Positions 9,840-21,518 of a DNA stretch of 47,281 nucleotides are shown piece after piece (position 1 is the stretch's first letter; each line of letters opens with the position of its first letter). The stretch comes from Entamoeba histolytica HM-1:IMSS (taxonomy: Eukaryota > Evosea > Mastigamoebida > Endamoebidae): positions 1 through 47,281 of the forward strand of contig NW_001914975.1 in the NCBI RefSeq assembly GCF_000208925.1. The letters are read 5' to 3'. A program made the translations under genes and the position numbers. The notes under the pieces are model-generated. The model saw only the letters and a list, made by a program, of their open reading frames with translations, ran no database searches and was not told where the DNA came from.

Positions 9840-12800
9840 TCACAATAAAAAGAGAATAATGTAAATTAATAATTAATCCAATGAAAAAGATGGTAGTTGA
9901 AGTAGAAGAAAAAAAAAACAAAGAACTGATTGACAAAAAAAACAAGAGATGAAAATACAAGAAATACAACAAAAGAATGAAATAGAATTTTAATTGAAGT
10001 GTTGTATTGTTTTGAATTAATTGGTTAAATAAGAAATTATATAAGAAATTAAGATGGGAACAAATTGAAAGTATAATAAAAGTAATAAACATCAATGTAA
10101 ATAATGAAAATGAATATATTAAATATAATAAAATGTCATATAAAATAAAAGAAAATACTAAATAACACATTAAAATGAAAGTAAATGATATAATAGAAGA
10201 GTAGAGTGTAATTCAATAATAAAAAACAACATATTAAAGAATAACTCTACAGAAATTGATGAAGAATATCTTAACACTCTCATCAATAAAATAAAATAAA
10301 TGAAAGTAGAAAAATGTTCAAACATTAATTACTACTTTCAAAGAAAAGAAACTGACGAATTAATAATGGAAATTAATAATAGATGGATAATATCAAGAAG
10401 CATAATATAGAATCTGCAAGATGATATGAATATTTAAATTTATATGCACCTTTATCTCCAAAATAAAATAATAAGAGATAAATTTGATGAAATAAAAGAA
10501 ATATAAAGAAAATTAACAGAATAGAAGATTTAGTCAATGAAATTGTAGAGAATAAAATGCAACATGAAATTAAATGAATATTCTGAAGAAGGAATAAAAG
10601 TCAAAGCACTAGAAAGAATAAAATACATAAAATATATGATGACAATGATCAAAGAAAGAATTAAATTTAATAAAAATGAAATAATCAGAATCAATACAAA
10701 TAAAATCATGTTTGATTCTAATAAGAAAATTAAAATAAGGAAGAAAGACAAAACAATGAAATATACAAAAATAACGATATTACTTTAGAATAAATGAAAT
10801 GTTATATGAAACACATGTGATATTAAATAAAGAGAAATGGAAAATAAAACAAATCACCTCGTGGAATGAAAGATATAGAAATTATGATAATGTCATTATA
10901 ACATTAAATGAATTAAATTTAAGTATAATGAGAATAAGTAACTGGAAAACACCAGGAATAGACACTATATATTTGTATTATTTGAAAAGAATGTCATCAT
11001 CAAGAGAAATCATTCTCAATATCTTTAATGAATGGTTGAACTTCCCTGAAAACATCCCATTAGACATGGTAAGTGGAAGAACTTTATTAATCCACAAAGT
11101 GATAGGAACGACGTCACTAATTATCGTCATATCAGTTGTACAAATGTAATTATGAAAGTATTTTATTTACCTCCATATTAAAAGAAAAGATTCACAGAAG
11201 ACTTAACATGAATAATGAATCATTTAAAATCAGTAGCAACCAATTGAGATGTAAGTTACAATCTTTAGCTGCTAAAGAAGGAATAATTAATAGTTATATG
11301 TTAAAGCAGCAAAAAGAAGAAAAATACCCAAAATATGTGGAGTCATATTATGACATTAAGAAAACATATGACACTGTAAACCACGAATGGGTAATTGAAT
11401 CATTAAAGTATTTTAATGTAGAGTTTGTCATCATTGACATTATTGAAAGTATGATGACTAGATGGAAGATATTCATAGGCTATAAATATAATGAATATCT
11501 AGGATGTATTAAATTAAATAGAGGAATTTTACAAGGTGATTCCTTATCAAATCTACTCTTCATCATTCAGATGAACGTAATTTCTCAAATCATCGAAGAG
11601 AAATTCCCAAAATCAAATCACACTTTATATATGGATGATTTGAGAATAATGACAGAAAGTAGTGAAGAAATGGGAATAATCCACAATGAAATTAAAGAAA
11701 TAATAAGTTATATATTGAAATGAATGAGAAAAAGTCAGGATTGGTATTAAAAAACATTAAACAAATACCAAATGGAATGCAGAACATCCCCGTAATTGAA
11801 GGTGATGATTTGTATAAATATTTAGGAATATGGCAGTCCGACGAAATTGATAATACTTCAATTGTAAATCTATCAAAGAAAAAATGAATCAGAAGATGGA
11901 AGAAATAAACACTGATGATAGCAGTAATAGAAGATATATTACTAGAATAAACACGGAAGTAATCAATATCTTCAGATATTCAGCATCAGTTGTAAATTGG
12001 AAAATAACTGACCTAGATAAAATTGATTTGGAGATAAGAAAATATTTAAGAAAGGCAAAATACATTGGTGCCGGAAACTCCAAAGATAGGTTGTATGTCA
12101 TTATAGAAGAAATGGGTGAATGATTAATAAACATAAATGATGAATATGTTAATGGAATAACTAGAACAGTAAAGTGTTATTGTACCAGAGAAAGTGAAAT
12201 AGGAAATAACATAATAGAGAGATGGTATAATAAGAAAGGAATATTGAATAGAATTAAAAAACATTAATTCATAAAATAAATGAAAAAAATAGAAGAAATA
12301 ATAAATGAATTTATTGAAAATAAAAAAGAAAAAGAAGTAGTAGTAGAAATAAAAAAATTAATGACAAATACATCAAAAAAATAGAAGTGTCATCAAATAA
12401 ATGGACACTTTAGAAGATGGTTTGAGTCAAAAAGAGTAGATAAAACTACTACAATGAAAGCATGGAAGTCCATCAATATTAAGAAAATGAATTTCTCCAA
12501 TTAACTAAAATGCATGATGGAGCAATATTCAGATTGTATAGAAAATCAAAAATAATGAAAAATGAAAGATTGAAATACTCAACACTTTGTAAAGACAAGA
12601 TAGCAATAGTAGAACACATCTTACTATCTTGTATTGGTAATAAAAAATCACAAATGAAAAAACATGACAATATTGGCATAATAATATTGATTAATAAGAA
12701 AATATATAGGAAACAAACAATATAAAAAATATAATATGAAACAATATTCAAATATAAAGACATTACAATGATAATGAACAAACAAATAATGCATAAAAGT

Positions 12801-13235
12801 GAATGACAATATCACAAAAGACCAGACATATATGTATTAGATAAAAAGAATAAAACTGGTCTATTATTTGATATGACAATTGTGGCTGATCACAATATTA
12901 ATTAAGCCTATTGGAATAAAAGAAATAAGTGTAAAGAATTAAAGAATGTTCTAATGAAAATAGAAAAATTAAAAGATGACAAAATAAATCCAGTAGTAAT
13001 TTCAATAAATGGATTAATAAATAATTCAAGTATCAAATTAATTAAATAATTAAAAAATGAAATTGACATCGAGAAAGAAATTAAAACCATTATAATTAAA
13101 AACATGATTGATGTCATGGAATACTGCGGAGATCACAATCAAACATACTCAGTAGAGTTGCTAGAAGAAGACTCATTGTGATTAGTCTCCGGTGATGCAA
13201 GAACAATAGAAACTAATCCTATTAATACTTAATTA
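9840..13235 (+). mobile_element. Non-LTR retrotransposon (R4-type LINE), copy 1, inactivated
   Basis: A plus-strand LINE relic with the order ORF1-like Lys/Glu-rich remnant (about 9880-10170), reverse transcriptase, Cys/His finger and restriction-enzyme-like endonuclease. The end of ORF2 is a TGA at 13179-13181 and a short 3' tail follows. The order and the PD...D endonuclease are those of R4-clade elements, the type known as EhLINE in Entamoeba. Many stops and frameshifts break both ORFs. Both outer limits are approximate because I could not identify target-site duplications. The segment 9949 to about 11158 recurs almost unchanged at 20305-21518. Confidence 0.88.
10799..13181 (+). pseudogene. 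LINE ORF2: reverse transcriptase plus endonuclease, broken
   Basis: Fragments follow the order expected of a functional ORF2. NWKTPGID and GRTLLIHK (10799-11098) precede a one-base deletion, after which NYRHIS continues in another frame. Motif A (DIKKTYDTVNHEW) and motif B (GILQGDSLSNLLF) are followed by motif C YMDD at 11628-11639, all in 11136-11723. After a frameshift near 11715 comes a YLGI motif. A thumb-like segment with IRKYLR follows at 11884-12123. The Cys/His finger (Cys 12588, His 12615, Cys 12630) has Ser where the first Cys is expected (12579). The endonuclease has PD at 12822-12827 and the partner Asp at 12870, that is P-D-x14-D. Catalytic residues survive although the frame does not. 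Confidence 0.85.
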
Positions 13236-15291
13236 ATTGCTTATTATTATAAAAAATACAATTCATATTTATATATTGATTTAAGTCATTCTTCTTAATT
13301 ACTAACTACAATTCGTTATCATTGAAATTTTTATTTCAATACATTCTTTATCTCTATCTCTGTTATTTTATTGATAATTGATATAATAGAGAGTCCTCAA
13401 CAATAAATATAATAATTTTAGTTTATTCAATTTATTGTGTGATTGAAATAGTATGAATTTAATTCATAGTTATTATTTGTTTTTATTTTAAAGTATTTCA
13501 ATTGTTTGATTGTGTTTTTCGTTTCAATTGTTACTATTTTCAGAATAAAAAATAATCACATTGTAGTTTGGAATAAAAATATAATATTGTACTTTTATTC
13601 TTTTTGAAAATTTAATTTCAAAATCATTTCATTTTTCATTTCTCTTTTGCTTTCATTCTGTTGTTTTGAAAATATTATAAACGTTCAACACACTGACATT
13701 ATTTATTAGATAAACATATTCAATGTATGATTATAATGTTGTTATTTATTCTTCATACCAATCATTAACCTATTTAAACATATACTTACTAAAACTCTCT
13801 TTTCAAATAACCTTCTTATTTTATTCATAATTCATTCACTTATTCTTATTATTAATGATTATTCTTGGATATATAACATTTCATTATTTCATTGTCTAAT
13901 AATTATTTTATTATCATCATTGTGAATATATGTATAATGTATCAACTCTCTTATTTTTTATTCATTTTATACCTATTTATTGAATATTTACTATACCTTC
14001 ATTTCTTTTTTCATGCCTTTTTCTTTTAATTATTGATACCAGTTTTTTAAATATAGTAGTAATATTTAACATAATACATATGTCATTCTTCTTTAAACTC
14101 TTATTTATTTCCATGTTCTTTTGTACTTCTTCCTTCTTAACTATTAAATTATATCTCTATTATTGTTTTATTATTATTCTTCCTTTTTATTGACATATTC
14201 TTTTATTTTCTTTATGGATTTTAAATGTACTTCTTTATTATTTCTCTTTTTCTTTTAAACCTTTAACTTATTCTCATTTTATTTGTTATTCTTTCTATAT
14301 CTTCATTTCTTTAACATCTTAATTTAGTTGTATTAATTTTCATCCAAAGATTTTATTAAATTTTGGACTTTCTTCTCTTTCCGTTTGTAATGTTAGTTTC
14401 TCTCAGTGTATAAAAAGTCCACTTTCATTAGAACCAATTGGCATAAAATACAATGTTGAAATTTGATAATAAAAAATAAACCTCGCTTAACCTATATAAT
14501 CAAATTGATGGTTATTTGTTTGAAATGTAGATATAATACTTATGTTATGTACAAAATAAAACTTTATTTACTCAATGAACATTTGAATTAAAGAAAATAG
14601 GTACAACTTTTAGAAAAGAAAAACTCACAATAAAATGAATTGTTATTAATGAGACAATATAAAAATAGAAATTAAATCAATAAGAAAAGATGAATATTTC
14701 ATTCATTGAATAGAAGAAAAGGTTGTTTAAAAAAGAAAGTTTGATTCTTATTTTAATTTGTTTTTATTTCATAACGAAGATAACACTTATTATAACTTTT
14801 TATCATTTTAATCAAAAACCAAGCTAATAAATTAATTAATTAACTTTAATTAGAAAGACTCTATTTAATTATTAAAAGAGATTATTGAAACATTTATATT
14901 CATATTGTATTATAGTTAAAAGTATATAGTTTTGTTTGGTCATAGTATTTATTGTAAACATTTAAACTAACTAAGTATTGTGTTATGAATGTATTAGCCA
15001 TTATTTATCTAGCCATGAATTAATTTCTTTAAAAAGAAAAGAATTGGTTGATGGGAATAGCTAACAATATGTTTAAACAAATATTGTACTTGTTTTGGGA
15101 ATATAATGGTAGTGACTTTCTTAAAGAAAAGAAAAAACAATTTTTGTGGTTATAAGTAATTCATCTCATGACTATTAAAATATTTTGGTTATTAAATACC
15201 CTTTTTTATTCATACAAATAATAGTAGTTTACAAGGTTAGTCTCATCAAAAAAGAGAACATAAAAATACTTTAACAACTTAAACTCTTTGT
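13236..15291. other. Intergenic AT-rich DNA between LINE and ribosomal protein gene
   Basis: I see no coding frame or RNA gene. A patch at about 14340-14460 is slightly less AT-rich, and its reverse strand gives a short open stretch that I could not assign; it may be an old repeat fragment. The rest is homopolymer-like A/T sequence. Confidence 0.55.
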
Positions 15292-15609
15292 TTAGAAAAG
15301 ATCACCAAATCCACCGAAGTCTTCCTCTTCTTCTTCTTCTTTTTTCTCTTCTTTCTTTTCTTCAGCTTTAGTTTCAGTTTGTGCAGTAGTGGCAGCTGGG
15401 GCAGCGGCTGCAACAGCCATTGATCCCATTTGTTTCTTTCCAGCTTCAATAACTTCCCAAACGTTCTTACCGTTCATGGCATCGAAAACTTCTTTGATTT
15501 TAGCTTCGTCAATTTCAGCACCAGCAGCGCTGAGGATTTCTTTGACCTTAGCTTCTTCAGCATGTTCATGTCCAATAGTGCAAAGGATGTAAGCAGCAAT
15601 GTATTGCAT
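15292..15609 (-). CDS. RPLP2: 60S acidic ribosomal protein P2
   Basis: A 105-residue protein with the P2 pattern: a helical N-terminal dimerisation half starting MQYIAAYIL and containing the ELNGKN-like motif (MNGKNVWEVIEAG), then an Ala-rich hinge, a Lys/Glu run and a C-terminal tail ending DFGGFGDLF. Family members end in the conserved acidic tail that recruits elongation factors and binds on the ribosomal stalk; here the final residues are GFGDLF, a variant of the usual GFGLFD. P2 rather than P1 is chosen from the start MxYxAAYxL and the GKN motif. Codon use is less AT-biased (GCA, GCT, GCC alanines), as expected for a highly expressed gene. Confidence 0.95.
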   Translation of the reverse strand: MQYIAAYILCTIGHEHAEEAKVKEILSAAGAEIDEAKIKEVFDAMNGKNVWEVIEAGKKQMGSMAVAAAAPAATTAQTETKAEEKKEEKKEEEEEEDFGGFGDLF

Positions 15610-15803
15610 TTTCAGCCTGGGATGTCAATTTTTCAGTTTTTTCTCTCATTTTTAGGGCTTTTTCTTTTTACTATTTTCTTTCTTAAAATTTACTATTAAT
15701 TATAGTTAATGTGAAATAGTTTAAGAATAGTTTAAATAATAATGCCAAGATTCAATCTATTAATGAGAGAAAAAGAAAGAAAGAAACAACTAAAAGAAAC
15801 TCG

Positions 15804-16586
15804 TTAATTGAGGAGAGTAATAGAAAGTGCATGGCAGTCATAACTATCTCTTTCACCAAAAAAGTGGTGTTTATTTAATTCTCTTGTCAGTTTTGGAATA
15901 AGTATTGAAGGTAAGTCAAGTTTACATCCTATATTCATTACAAAGAAGATAGTTTTTGACCTAACTAACTTCTTACGTTTTGAGGATTTACTAATTTTGG
16001 AGGAAGAATAACAAATGGATGAAAAATAAGATACTAATATGTTAAGACAATAAGAAAATAGAAATGTAAAATGATAAATAGTTACAAACGTATTTCTTCA
16101 ACCATGTTATAATCATCTTCGATAAAATCCCAAACTAGTAATAGTGTTGAACAAAAATTTTTATCTGTGAACTTATTTTCTTCACAAATTTCAGCAGTGT
16201 TATTGCATAATAATACACTTTATTGGATGAGTTAATACATTATATAATTAAGATGAAAGATAAAAATGTCGAACAAACAAAACTGATTGTAAAATCCATG
16301 AGTCTAAGTAATATTTTATATGGAGTTGAAGGATAAATTGACGATGTTTTTCTAGTAAATTCATGAAAAGTTCAATATTATAATCAAATAGGTGTGATGT
16401 TGGAGTTCCAATAATTCTATTTGAAACTTGAGATTGGACTAATTCATAATGATAATTCTGAAGATTATATACTTCTTTGTTTTTAGGAGTGTTTGGTTGT
16501 TTAAAAAAGAGGGAAAGGATGATCTAAGTGATTGGTATAGATTTTTCAAAAACAAGAAGAGAAGAAACAAACTTCATCATTTCCAT
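15804..16586 (-). CDS. Four-exon gene of unknown function, 206 aa
   Basis: No long ORF is visible, but four exons join in frame: 16569-16586, 16279-16523, 16090-16217 and 15804-16033 (621 nt). Intron donors are GTTTCTTC, GTTTGTTCG and GTTTGTAAC. Acceptors are CACTTAG, CAATAAAG and CATATTAG. Intron sizes are 45, 61 and 56 nt. The second acceptor ends AAG rather than TAG. The product starts MEMMKF and is rich in helical Leu/Ile segments (for example LFMNLLEKHRQFILQL and STLLLVWDFIEDDYNMVEEI), so an all-helical, possibly armadillo-like protein is possible. A basic stretch (SKSSKRKKLVRSK) follows. I do not recognise the family. The phase agreement at three junctions and the Trp/Cys-containing, non-repetitive sequence support a real gene. 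The first, 18-nt exon is the least certain part. Confidence 0.6.
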
Positions 16587-16733
16587 GGATATAACAAATA
16601 AGAAGAAAGCTTTTAGATAAGGTTTAAATGAGAGATTAGATTATTGATATAATGATATGATTGAGATTTGATTGTTTTTTTTTCTTTCGTTTTTAAAAAA
16701 TAACAAGAAAAAGAACTTTAAAATAGATAAATT

Positions 16734-16979
16734 ATGGAAAAGCCAAAACCAGAACTAAAACATTATTTGGAAAAAAGAATTTTAGTTAAAATACATGGAA
16801 AACGAAGTATTATTGGTGTGTTGAGTGGTTATGATGAATATATGAATTTAGTTTTAGATGAAGCATATGATGCATCAAATCCAGACACTGATAAACATAT
16901 TCCAATTGGAATGATTATGATTCGAGGAAATTCAATACTTTCAGTAGAAACAATTGACCCAGTACATACAACAAAGTAA
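16734..16979 (+). CDS. SNRPG: Small nuclear ribonucleoprotein SmG
   Basis: An 81-residue Sm-fold protein, close to the usual length of SmG (about 76). It opens with the SmG-like PELKHYLEKRILVKIHGKR. The Sm1 motif is GYDEYMNLVLDEA and the Sm2 motif is IGMIMIRGNSILSVE. RGNS together with MNLVLDE favours SmG over LSm7, whose Sm2 motif usually reads CRGT. It forms one position of the heteroheptameric ring on spliceosomal snRNAs in the nucleus. The gene is intronless and divergently arranged with the four-exon gene to its left (147 bp between starts). Confidence 0.92.
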   Translation: MEKPKPELKHYLEKRILVKIHGKRSIIGVLSGYDEYMNLVLDEAYDASNPDTDKHIPIGMIMIRGNSILSVETIDPVHTTK

Positions 16980-17073
16980 AAAATTGTTTTATTGTTTAAG
17001 TGATTGGCATTTGTTAAAACATTTTGGTTAAAGAATATCATAAAAAAAAAACGAACAAAAGAAATCATACAAG

Positions 17074-18383
17074 TTATTGAGAAATATGAATAGAGCCACT
17101 TACAGATGACATTGGAGATATATTACTACAAGGTAAGCTCATTGCTCTTTGAGTGTTAGATTGAGTGGTTCGAGGTAATGGTTCTGGGATATATTGTAAT
17201 CCTATGTCTGACTGTATTATTGGATAAACAATAGATTTTAATTCATTTGGTAATTCAATTACTTGAGAATAGAAAGGTAATATAGAAGATGATAATGTTT
17301 TTGTTTGAGTAATAATTGAATTTGCATTGTTTACAAACTGAACAACCAAATTACCATCCATTTGTGATGGAGAAGTTTTAGCTTGATTTTCTAAAGTATT
17401 TAATATTGATTCATTGTCTTGGGACATTTGGTTTAATGAATTAATTGTATTTGTAATAGAAGATTGTAGTACAGAGAAAATAACAGGAGAATGTGATCTA
17501 TAAGTTCTAGGAGAATGAGCAGAGTTATAACTACCAATCATAATAGCACTAGTAGAACTTTTATGAATTGGTTGTGTTAGAGCTGGTGGAATGCCTTGTA
17601 TACCAATGTCACCAGATGTATTTGTTCTTGTTCTTTGTTTATGAATCCTTGGTGAAATATCTTCAGATGTTTCACCTTGAATTGAGTATCTTCTTCTTCT
17701 AAATCTATTATCACTATTATCTGACCGAGTTGATGTTGTTGGAAGACATACATCTTTTGTTGATGCGATTGTTTGAGGTCTTGAGTTATAACATTGTTGT
17801 GGTTGTTGTTCAAGTAGTTGTAAATAATAATTTTCATTTTGACAATAATCTTCCCAAGAAGGTTTCTAAGATAATAAGTCTTGTATCTTTAAATTTTCTA
17901 AAAAAATTTCATTACAGTTGTTTTATTTTCTTTTTCATATAAATGAATTTATCATGACATAAATATTATATGCCTTTCTTTTTTGATTAATTATTGAAGA
18001 ATAATTTAAAAATTTAAAAGTGGTTGATAGAAAGAATTGATACGTTTTATCAATACTTATAATCAAAATATAATTAAATATTAACAAACAGAATGAGAAG
18101 GAATTTGACACCATTTAATTCGACTCGTAATTTGTTGAATTGACTTTGTTGGGAATCGACTTGAAATTTTGAGAATTAATGCAACATCATTAACCTTTTT
18201 TCCTTGTTGTTGTAGTCTATAAAAAATTAGAGTTAAAGTTCAAACTAATACAAATAAAACATATTAATAAAATGAAACACACGTTAATAACTCTTCATCT
18301 AGGATATTTTGCTCATTATGTGACCATTCACAAACACCTACTGTATCATTTTTGATAAGATTGTGATTTGGTTTTCCAGACAT
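17074..18383 (-). CDS. SANT/Myb-like DNA-binding protein, three exons, 339 aa
   Basis: Exons 18283-18383, 18090-18216 and 17074-17865 join in frame (1020 nt). Intron 1 (66 nt) runs GTGTGT to TTATAG. Intron 2 (224 nt) runs GTTTGTTAAT to TTATCTTAG, in phase 0. Residues about 17-70 form a SANT-like helix bundle (EWSHNEQNILDEELL...NDVALILKIS...SIQQITSRIKW), similar to plant and fungal Myb-like proteins with the W-x-x-x-EQ and RxRW signature. The remainder is Gln/Ser/Thr/Arg-rich (QLLEQQPQQ, RFRRRRYSIQ) with a predicted helical segment late in the chain. Without splicing, the last exon is an open frame of 108 codons upstream of its first Met, which is what first suggested the upstream exons. It is probably a nuclear regulator; the target is unknown. 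An extra small exon inside the long second intron cannot be excluded. Confidence 0.72.
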
Positions 18384-18681
18384 TTTCACAATTCAAAAAT
18401 TTAACGATATTTTAGTTCTATTTACTCTTTTTCTCTTTTTGTCATTTCTTAACCCTTAAAAAAAATTCCAAATCAAAAAAAAAAAAACTTTTTCGTTCTT
18501 TTCTCTCTTTGAATGAGAATCAATCTTCTTCATTCTTTTCAACTCCTTTCTAATCTCCTGAAAATTTGGTTCTTTTCCCCTATTTTTTTTATTGATTATT
18601 CTATCTTTAGATTCATGATTGAGAAAAAATTAAAAATAATGAAAAAAGATTAGTTTCAATTCTTACTGAACCAAAACGATA

Positions 18682-19020
18682 ATGTATGTGGAGCGAGAGT
18701 GGACAGTTGTTGAGCAATTGGTTCTGGTAGAGTCAATTGATTATTATTTTCCACATGACTATCGAGAATGGAGATTAGTTAGTGAGTTAGTAATAAAGAC
18801 AATGTCTTATTTTAGCCATGTTAACGTTAGATTATATAGTCCAGATGAGTGTTTTAGTCAGTGGACAGTAATTGAAAAGAAGTATTTGGATAAAGTTCCA
18901 CCTGAATGTTCTTTATTAAAGTCAATTATCCTTATTCTTAGAAACAAAAGAATAGAAGAACTTGATACAGAAATCCAAATTGTTAAACAACGTCTTCTTC
19001 ATTTCAAACAAATGTCTTAA
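18682..19020 (+). CDS. SANT-like protein resembling the BRD8 N-terminus, 112 aa
   Basis: The N-terminal half reads REWTVVEQLVLVESIDYY, then WRLVSELV, then YSPDECFSQWTVIEKKYL. This order (W-x-x-x-E, about 20 residues, W-x-x-V-S, then a C-x-x-Q/W helix) is that of the divergent SANT domain at the start of BRD8, a subunit of the NuA4/TIP60 acetyltransferase complex. The C-terminal part is a coiled-coil candidate (NKRIEELDTEIQIVKQRLLHF). The assignment is inference from pattern, without alignment. The gene is intronless and sits head-to-head with the SANT/Myb gene, 298 bp between starts, so the two may share a promoter region. Confidence 0.6.
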   Translation: MYVEREWTVVEQLVLVESIDYYFPHDYREWRLVSELVIKTMSYFSHVNVRLYSPDECFSQWTVIEKKYLDKVPPECSLLKSIILILRNKRIEELDTEIQIVKQRLLHFKQMS

Positions 19021-20120
19021 AATTCTTCAACTTTCCTCTATTTATTCTTTCATTTCTTTTCATTTTTAAATCTCTTCTTTTTTTGAATGATGTTAATTTT
19101 TAGTTTACGAAATATTTATGTAATTAAAAATTTTTATAAATTCAAATAAGACTATAATTCATTATACCTCATTCTTTTGAAAATAAGAATATATAATAAT
19201 GTCTTTGAAATGGAATTGATATTGTTTGTTATGAATAACTTTATTCAAATATTGTTTAAAAGATTATTATATAAGAGACAATAATTATTACTATGATTTA
19301 GAATTAAATTAAGACATACCAAAGACTTTCTGATATTTCCTTTGTTTCAAAAACTTTCTTTTCATTAACAGTTCATTACCAATTAACAAAGAAGAATTAT
19401 AGAAGATTAATTATTCTATTATCTATTTAAAATTCATTCATTATAAAATAAGAAAATAAAGAAATATTAAATTCATTAAAATAAAAATAAAATATGAAGA
19501 TAAAAAGAAGAAATAAGCCAAAGAATAAAGAAAAGACAATACAATAAAAAGCAATAAAACAAAATGGGTTATTCACAAAAACAAGAAGAAAATCTAAATA
19601 ATAAATAAAACAAATAAATTATTCATTTTAATGATATGTGATTTGATTAATCTCAATTAATTAATGAATAAATAACAATACTATTAACACTTAATTATCT
19701 ATTTTATATTTTTTGAAATTATTGCTATTTAAAAATCCCTTTCCAATGCAGTAAATACAACAAATTTTAATGCCATGGTTATTGTGTAAAACCTTGAGGT
19801 ATTGTGAAGAAAAGCAAACAAGACATAAAAATCCAATGTCATACAATAAAAAAAGAAATATCAATAACAATAAATGGCATAACAACAATAGTAATGATTA
19901 ATGAAATATCAAGAAAAGGGGGATTAGAAGAAGAAAGACACAAAGAAAAATAAATAAAAAACAAGATAAATACAATAATAATAAATATTATACAAATAAC
20001 AATAAATGATGTACAAAAAAAGAATAAAAAGAATAAGAAGTGAATGGAATAAATGGGAGTATGAAGAAATACTAAAGAAGTAAGAAGATAAAAGAAAAAG
20101 ACAGTATGATATTCTTTAAG
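19021..20120. other. AT-rich intergenic DNA before LINE copy 2
   Basis: I see no gene. Minus-strand frames at 19691-19888 and 19839-20132 are hydrophobic shadows of an A-rich plus strand. From about 19840 the plus strand becomes Lys/Glu-coding in pieces, probably decayed LINE ORF1 material. Confidence 0.5.
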
Positions 20121-21518
20121 AAGTATATTCAATTAAAAAGAAGAAGATAATTGAAAAAACGAAAGAAGAAATTAAAGAAAATACAAAAGACATTGAAGAA
20201 AAAACATTAAAACAAATGAAGAAGAAATTAAAAACAAAAACCCAAATAAAGAAATAAATGATAGATGTAAAATTACAAGAATAAGAAATAACAAACAAAG
20301 TACAATGAAAATACAAGAAGTACAACAAAAGAAAGAAATAGAATTTTAATTGAAGTGTTGTATTGTTTTGAATTAATTGGTTAAATAAGAAATTATATAA
20401 GAAATTAAGATTGGAACAAATAGAAAATATAATAAAAGTAATAAACATCAATGTAAATAATGAAAATGAATATATTAAATATAATAAAATGTCATATAAA
20501 ATAAAAGAAAATACTAAACAATACATTAAAGTGAAAGTAAATGATATAATAGAAGAGTAGAGTGTGATTCAATAATAAAAAACAACATATTAAAGAATAA
20601 CTTTACTGAAATTGATGAAGAATACCTTAACACTCTCATCAATAAAATAAAATAAATGAAAGTAGAAAAATGTTCAAACATTAATTACTACTTTCAAAGA
20701 AAAGAAGCTGACCGATTAATAATGGAAATTAATAATAGATGGGTATGGTCAGGAAGCAGAATGCAGGATCTGCAAGATGATATGAATAATATTTCAATGT
20801 GTATGCACCTTTATCTCCAAAATAAATAATAGGAGATAAATTTGATGAAATAAAAGAAATATAAAGAAAATTAATAGACTAGAAGATTTGGTCAAGGGAA
20901 GGAAATGGTACAGAATAAAGTGCATCATGAAATTAAATGAACATGATGAAGAAGGAATAAAAGTCAAATCACTAGAAAGAATAAAATACCTAAAATATAT
21001 GATGACAATGATAAAGAAAGAATTAAATTTAATAAAGAAGAAAGGGTCAGAATCAATACAAATAAAATAATGTTTGATTCTAATAAGAAAATTAAAATAA
21101 GGAAGAAAGACAAAACAATGAAATATACAAAAATAACGATATTACTTTAGAATAAATGAAATGTTATATGAAACACATGTGATATTAAATAAAGATAATT
21201 GGAAAATAAAACAAAACACGATATTGAATGAAAGATATATCAATTATGATAATGTCATAATAACATTAAATGAATTAAATTTAAGTATAATGAGAATAAA
21301 TAACTGGAAACACCAGGAATAGACACTATATATTTGTATTATTTGAAAAGAATGTCATCATCAAGAGAAATCATTCTCAATATCTTCAATGAATGGTTAA
21401 ACTTCCCTGAAAACATCCCATTAGACATGGTAAGTGGAAGAACTTTATTAATCCACAAAGTGATAGGAACGATGTCACTAATTATCGTCATATCAGTTGT
21501 ACAAATGTAATTATGAAA
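20121..21518 (+). mobile_element. R4-type LINE, copy 2, missing its 3' part
   Basis: From about 20305 to 21518 this follows LINE copy 1 (from 9949) nearly base for base, with a few indels and substitutions. Upstream (about 20125-20257) a Lys/Glu-rich open stretch (KKKKIIEKTKEEIKENTKD) looks like the coiled-coil part of ORF1. The match stops at AATTATGAAAG (end about 21518), in the early reverse transcriptase region; motifs A-C, the finger, the endonuclease and the 3' end are absent. It shares with copy 1 the one-base deletion after GRTLLIHK and has its own loss of one A in the NWKTPGID segment. Confidence 0.85.

Noticed and set aside
9506..10170. Hydrophobic minus-strand open frames of about 100-111 codons
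   Set aside because: They are the complement of A-rich, Lys/Glu-coding LINE sequence on the plus strand.
17577..17837. 86-codon minus-strand frame starting with Met
   Set aside because: It overlaps, in another frame, the third exon of the SANT/Myb gene; its Gln/His/Ile-rich content is a frame shadow.
17866..17920. A possible short upstream exon or frameshifted start (reading FLENLKIQDLLS) before the SANT/Myb third exon
   Set aside because: It would need a base change in a run of seven T and reading through TAG. The GTTTGT donor at 18089 joins the third exon in phase without any change.
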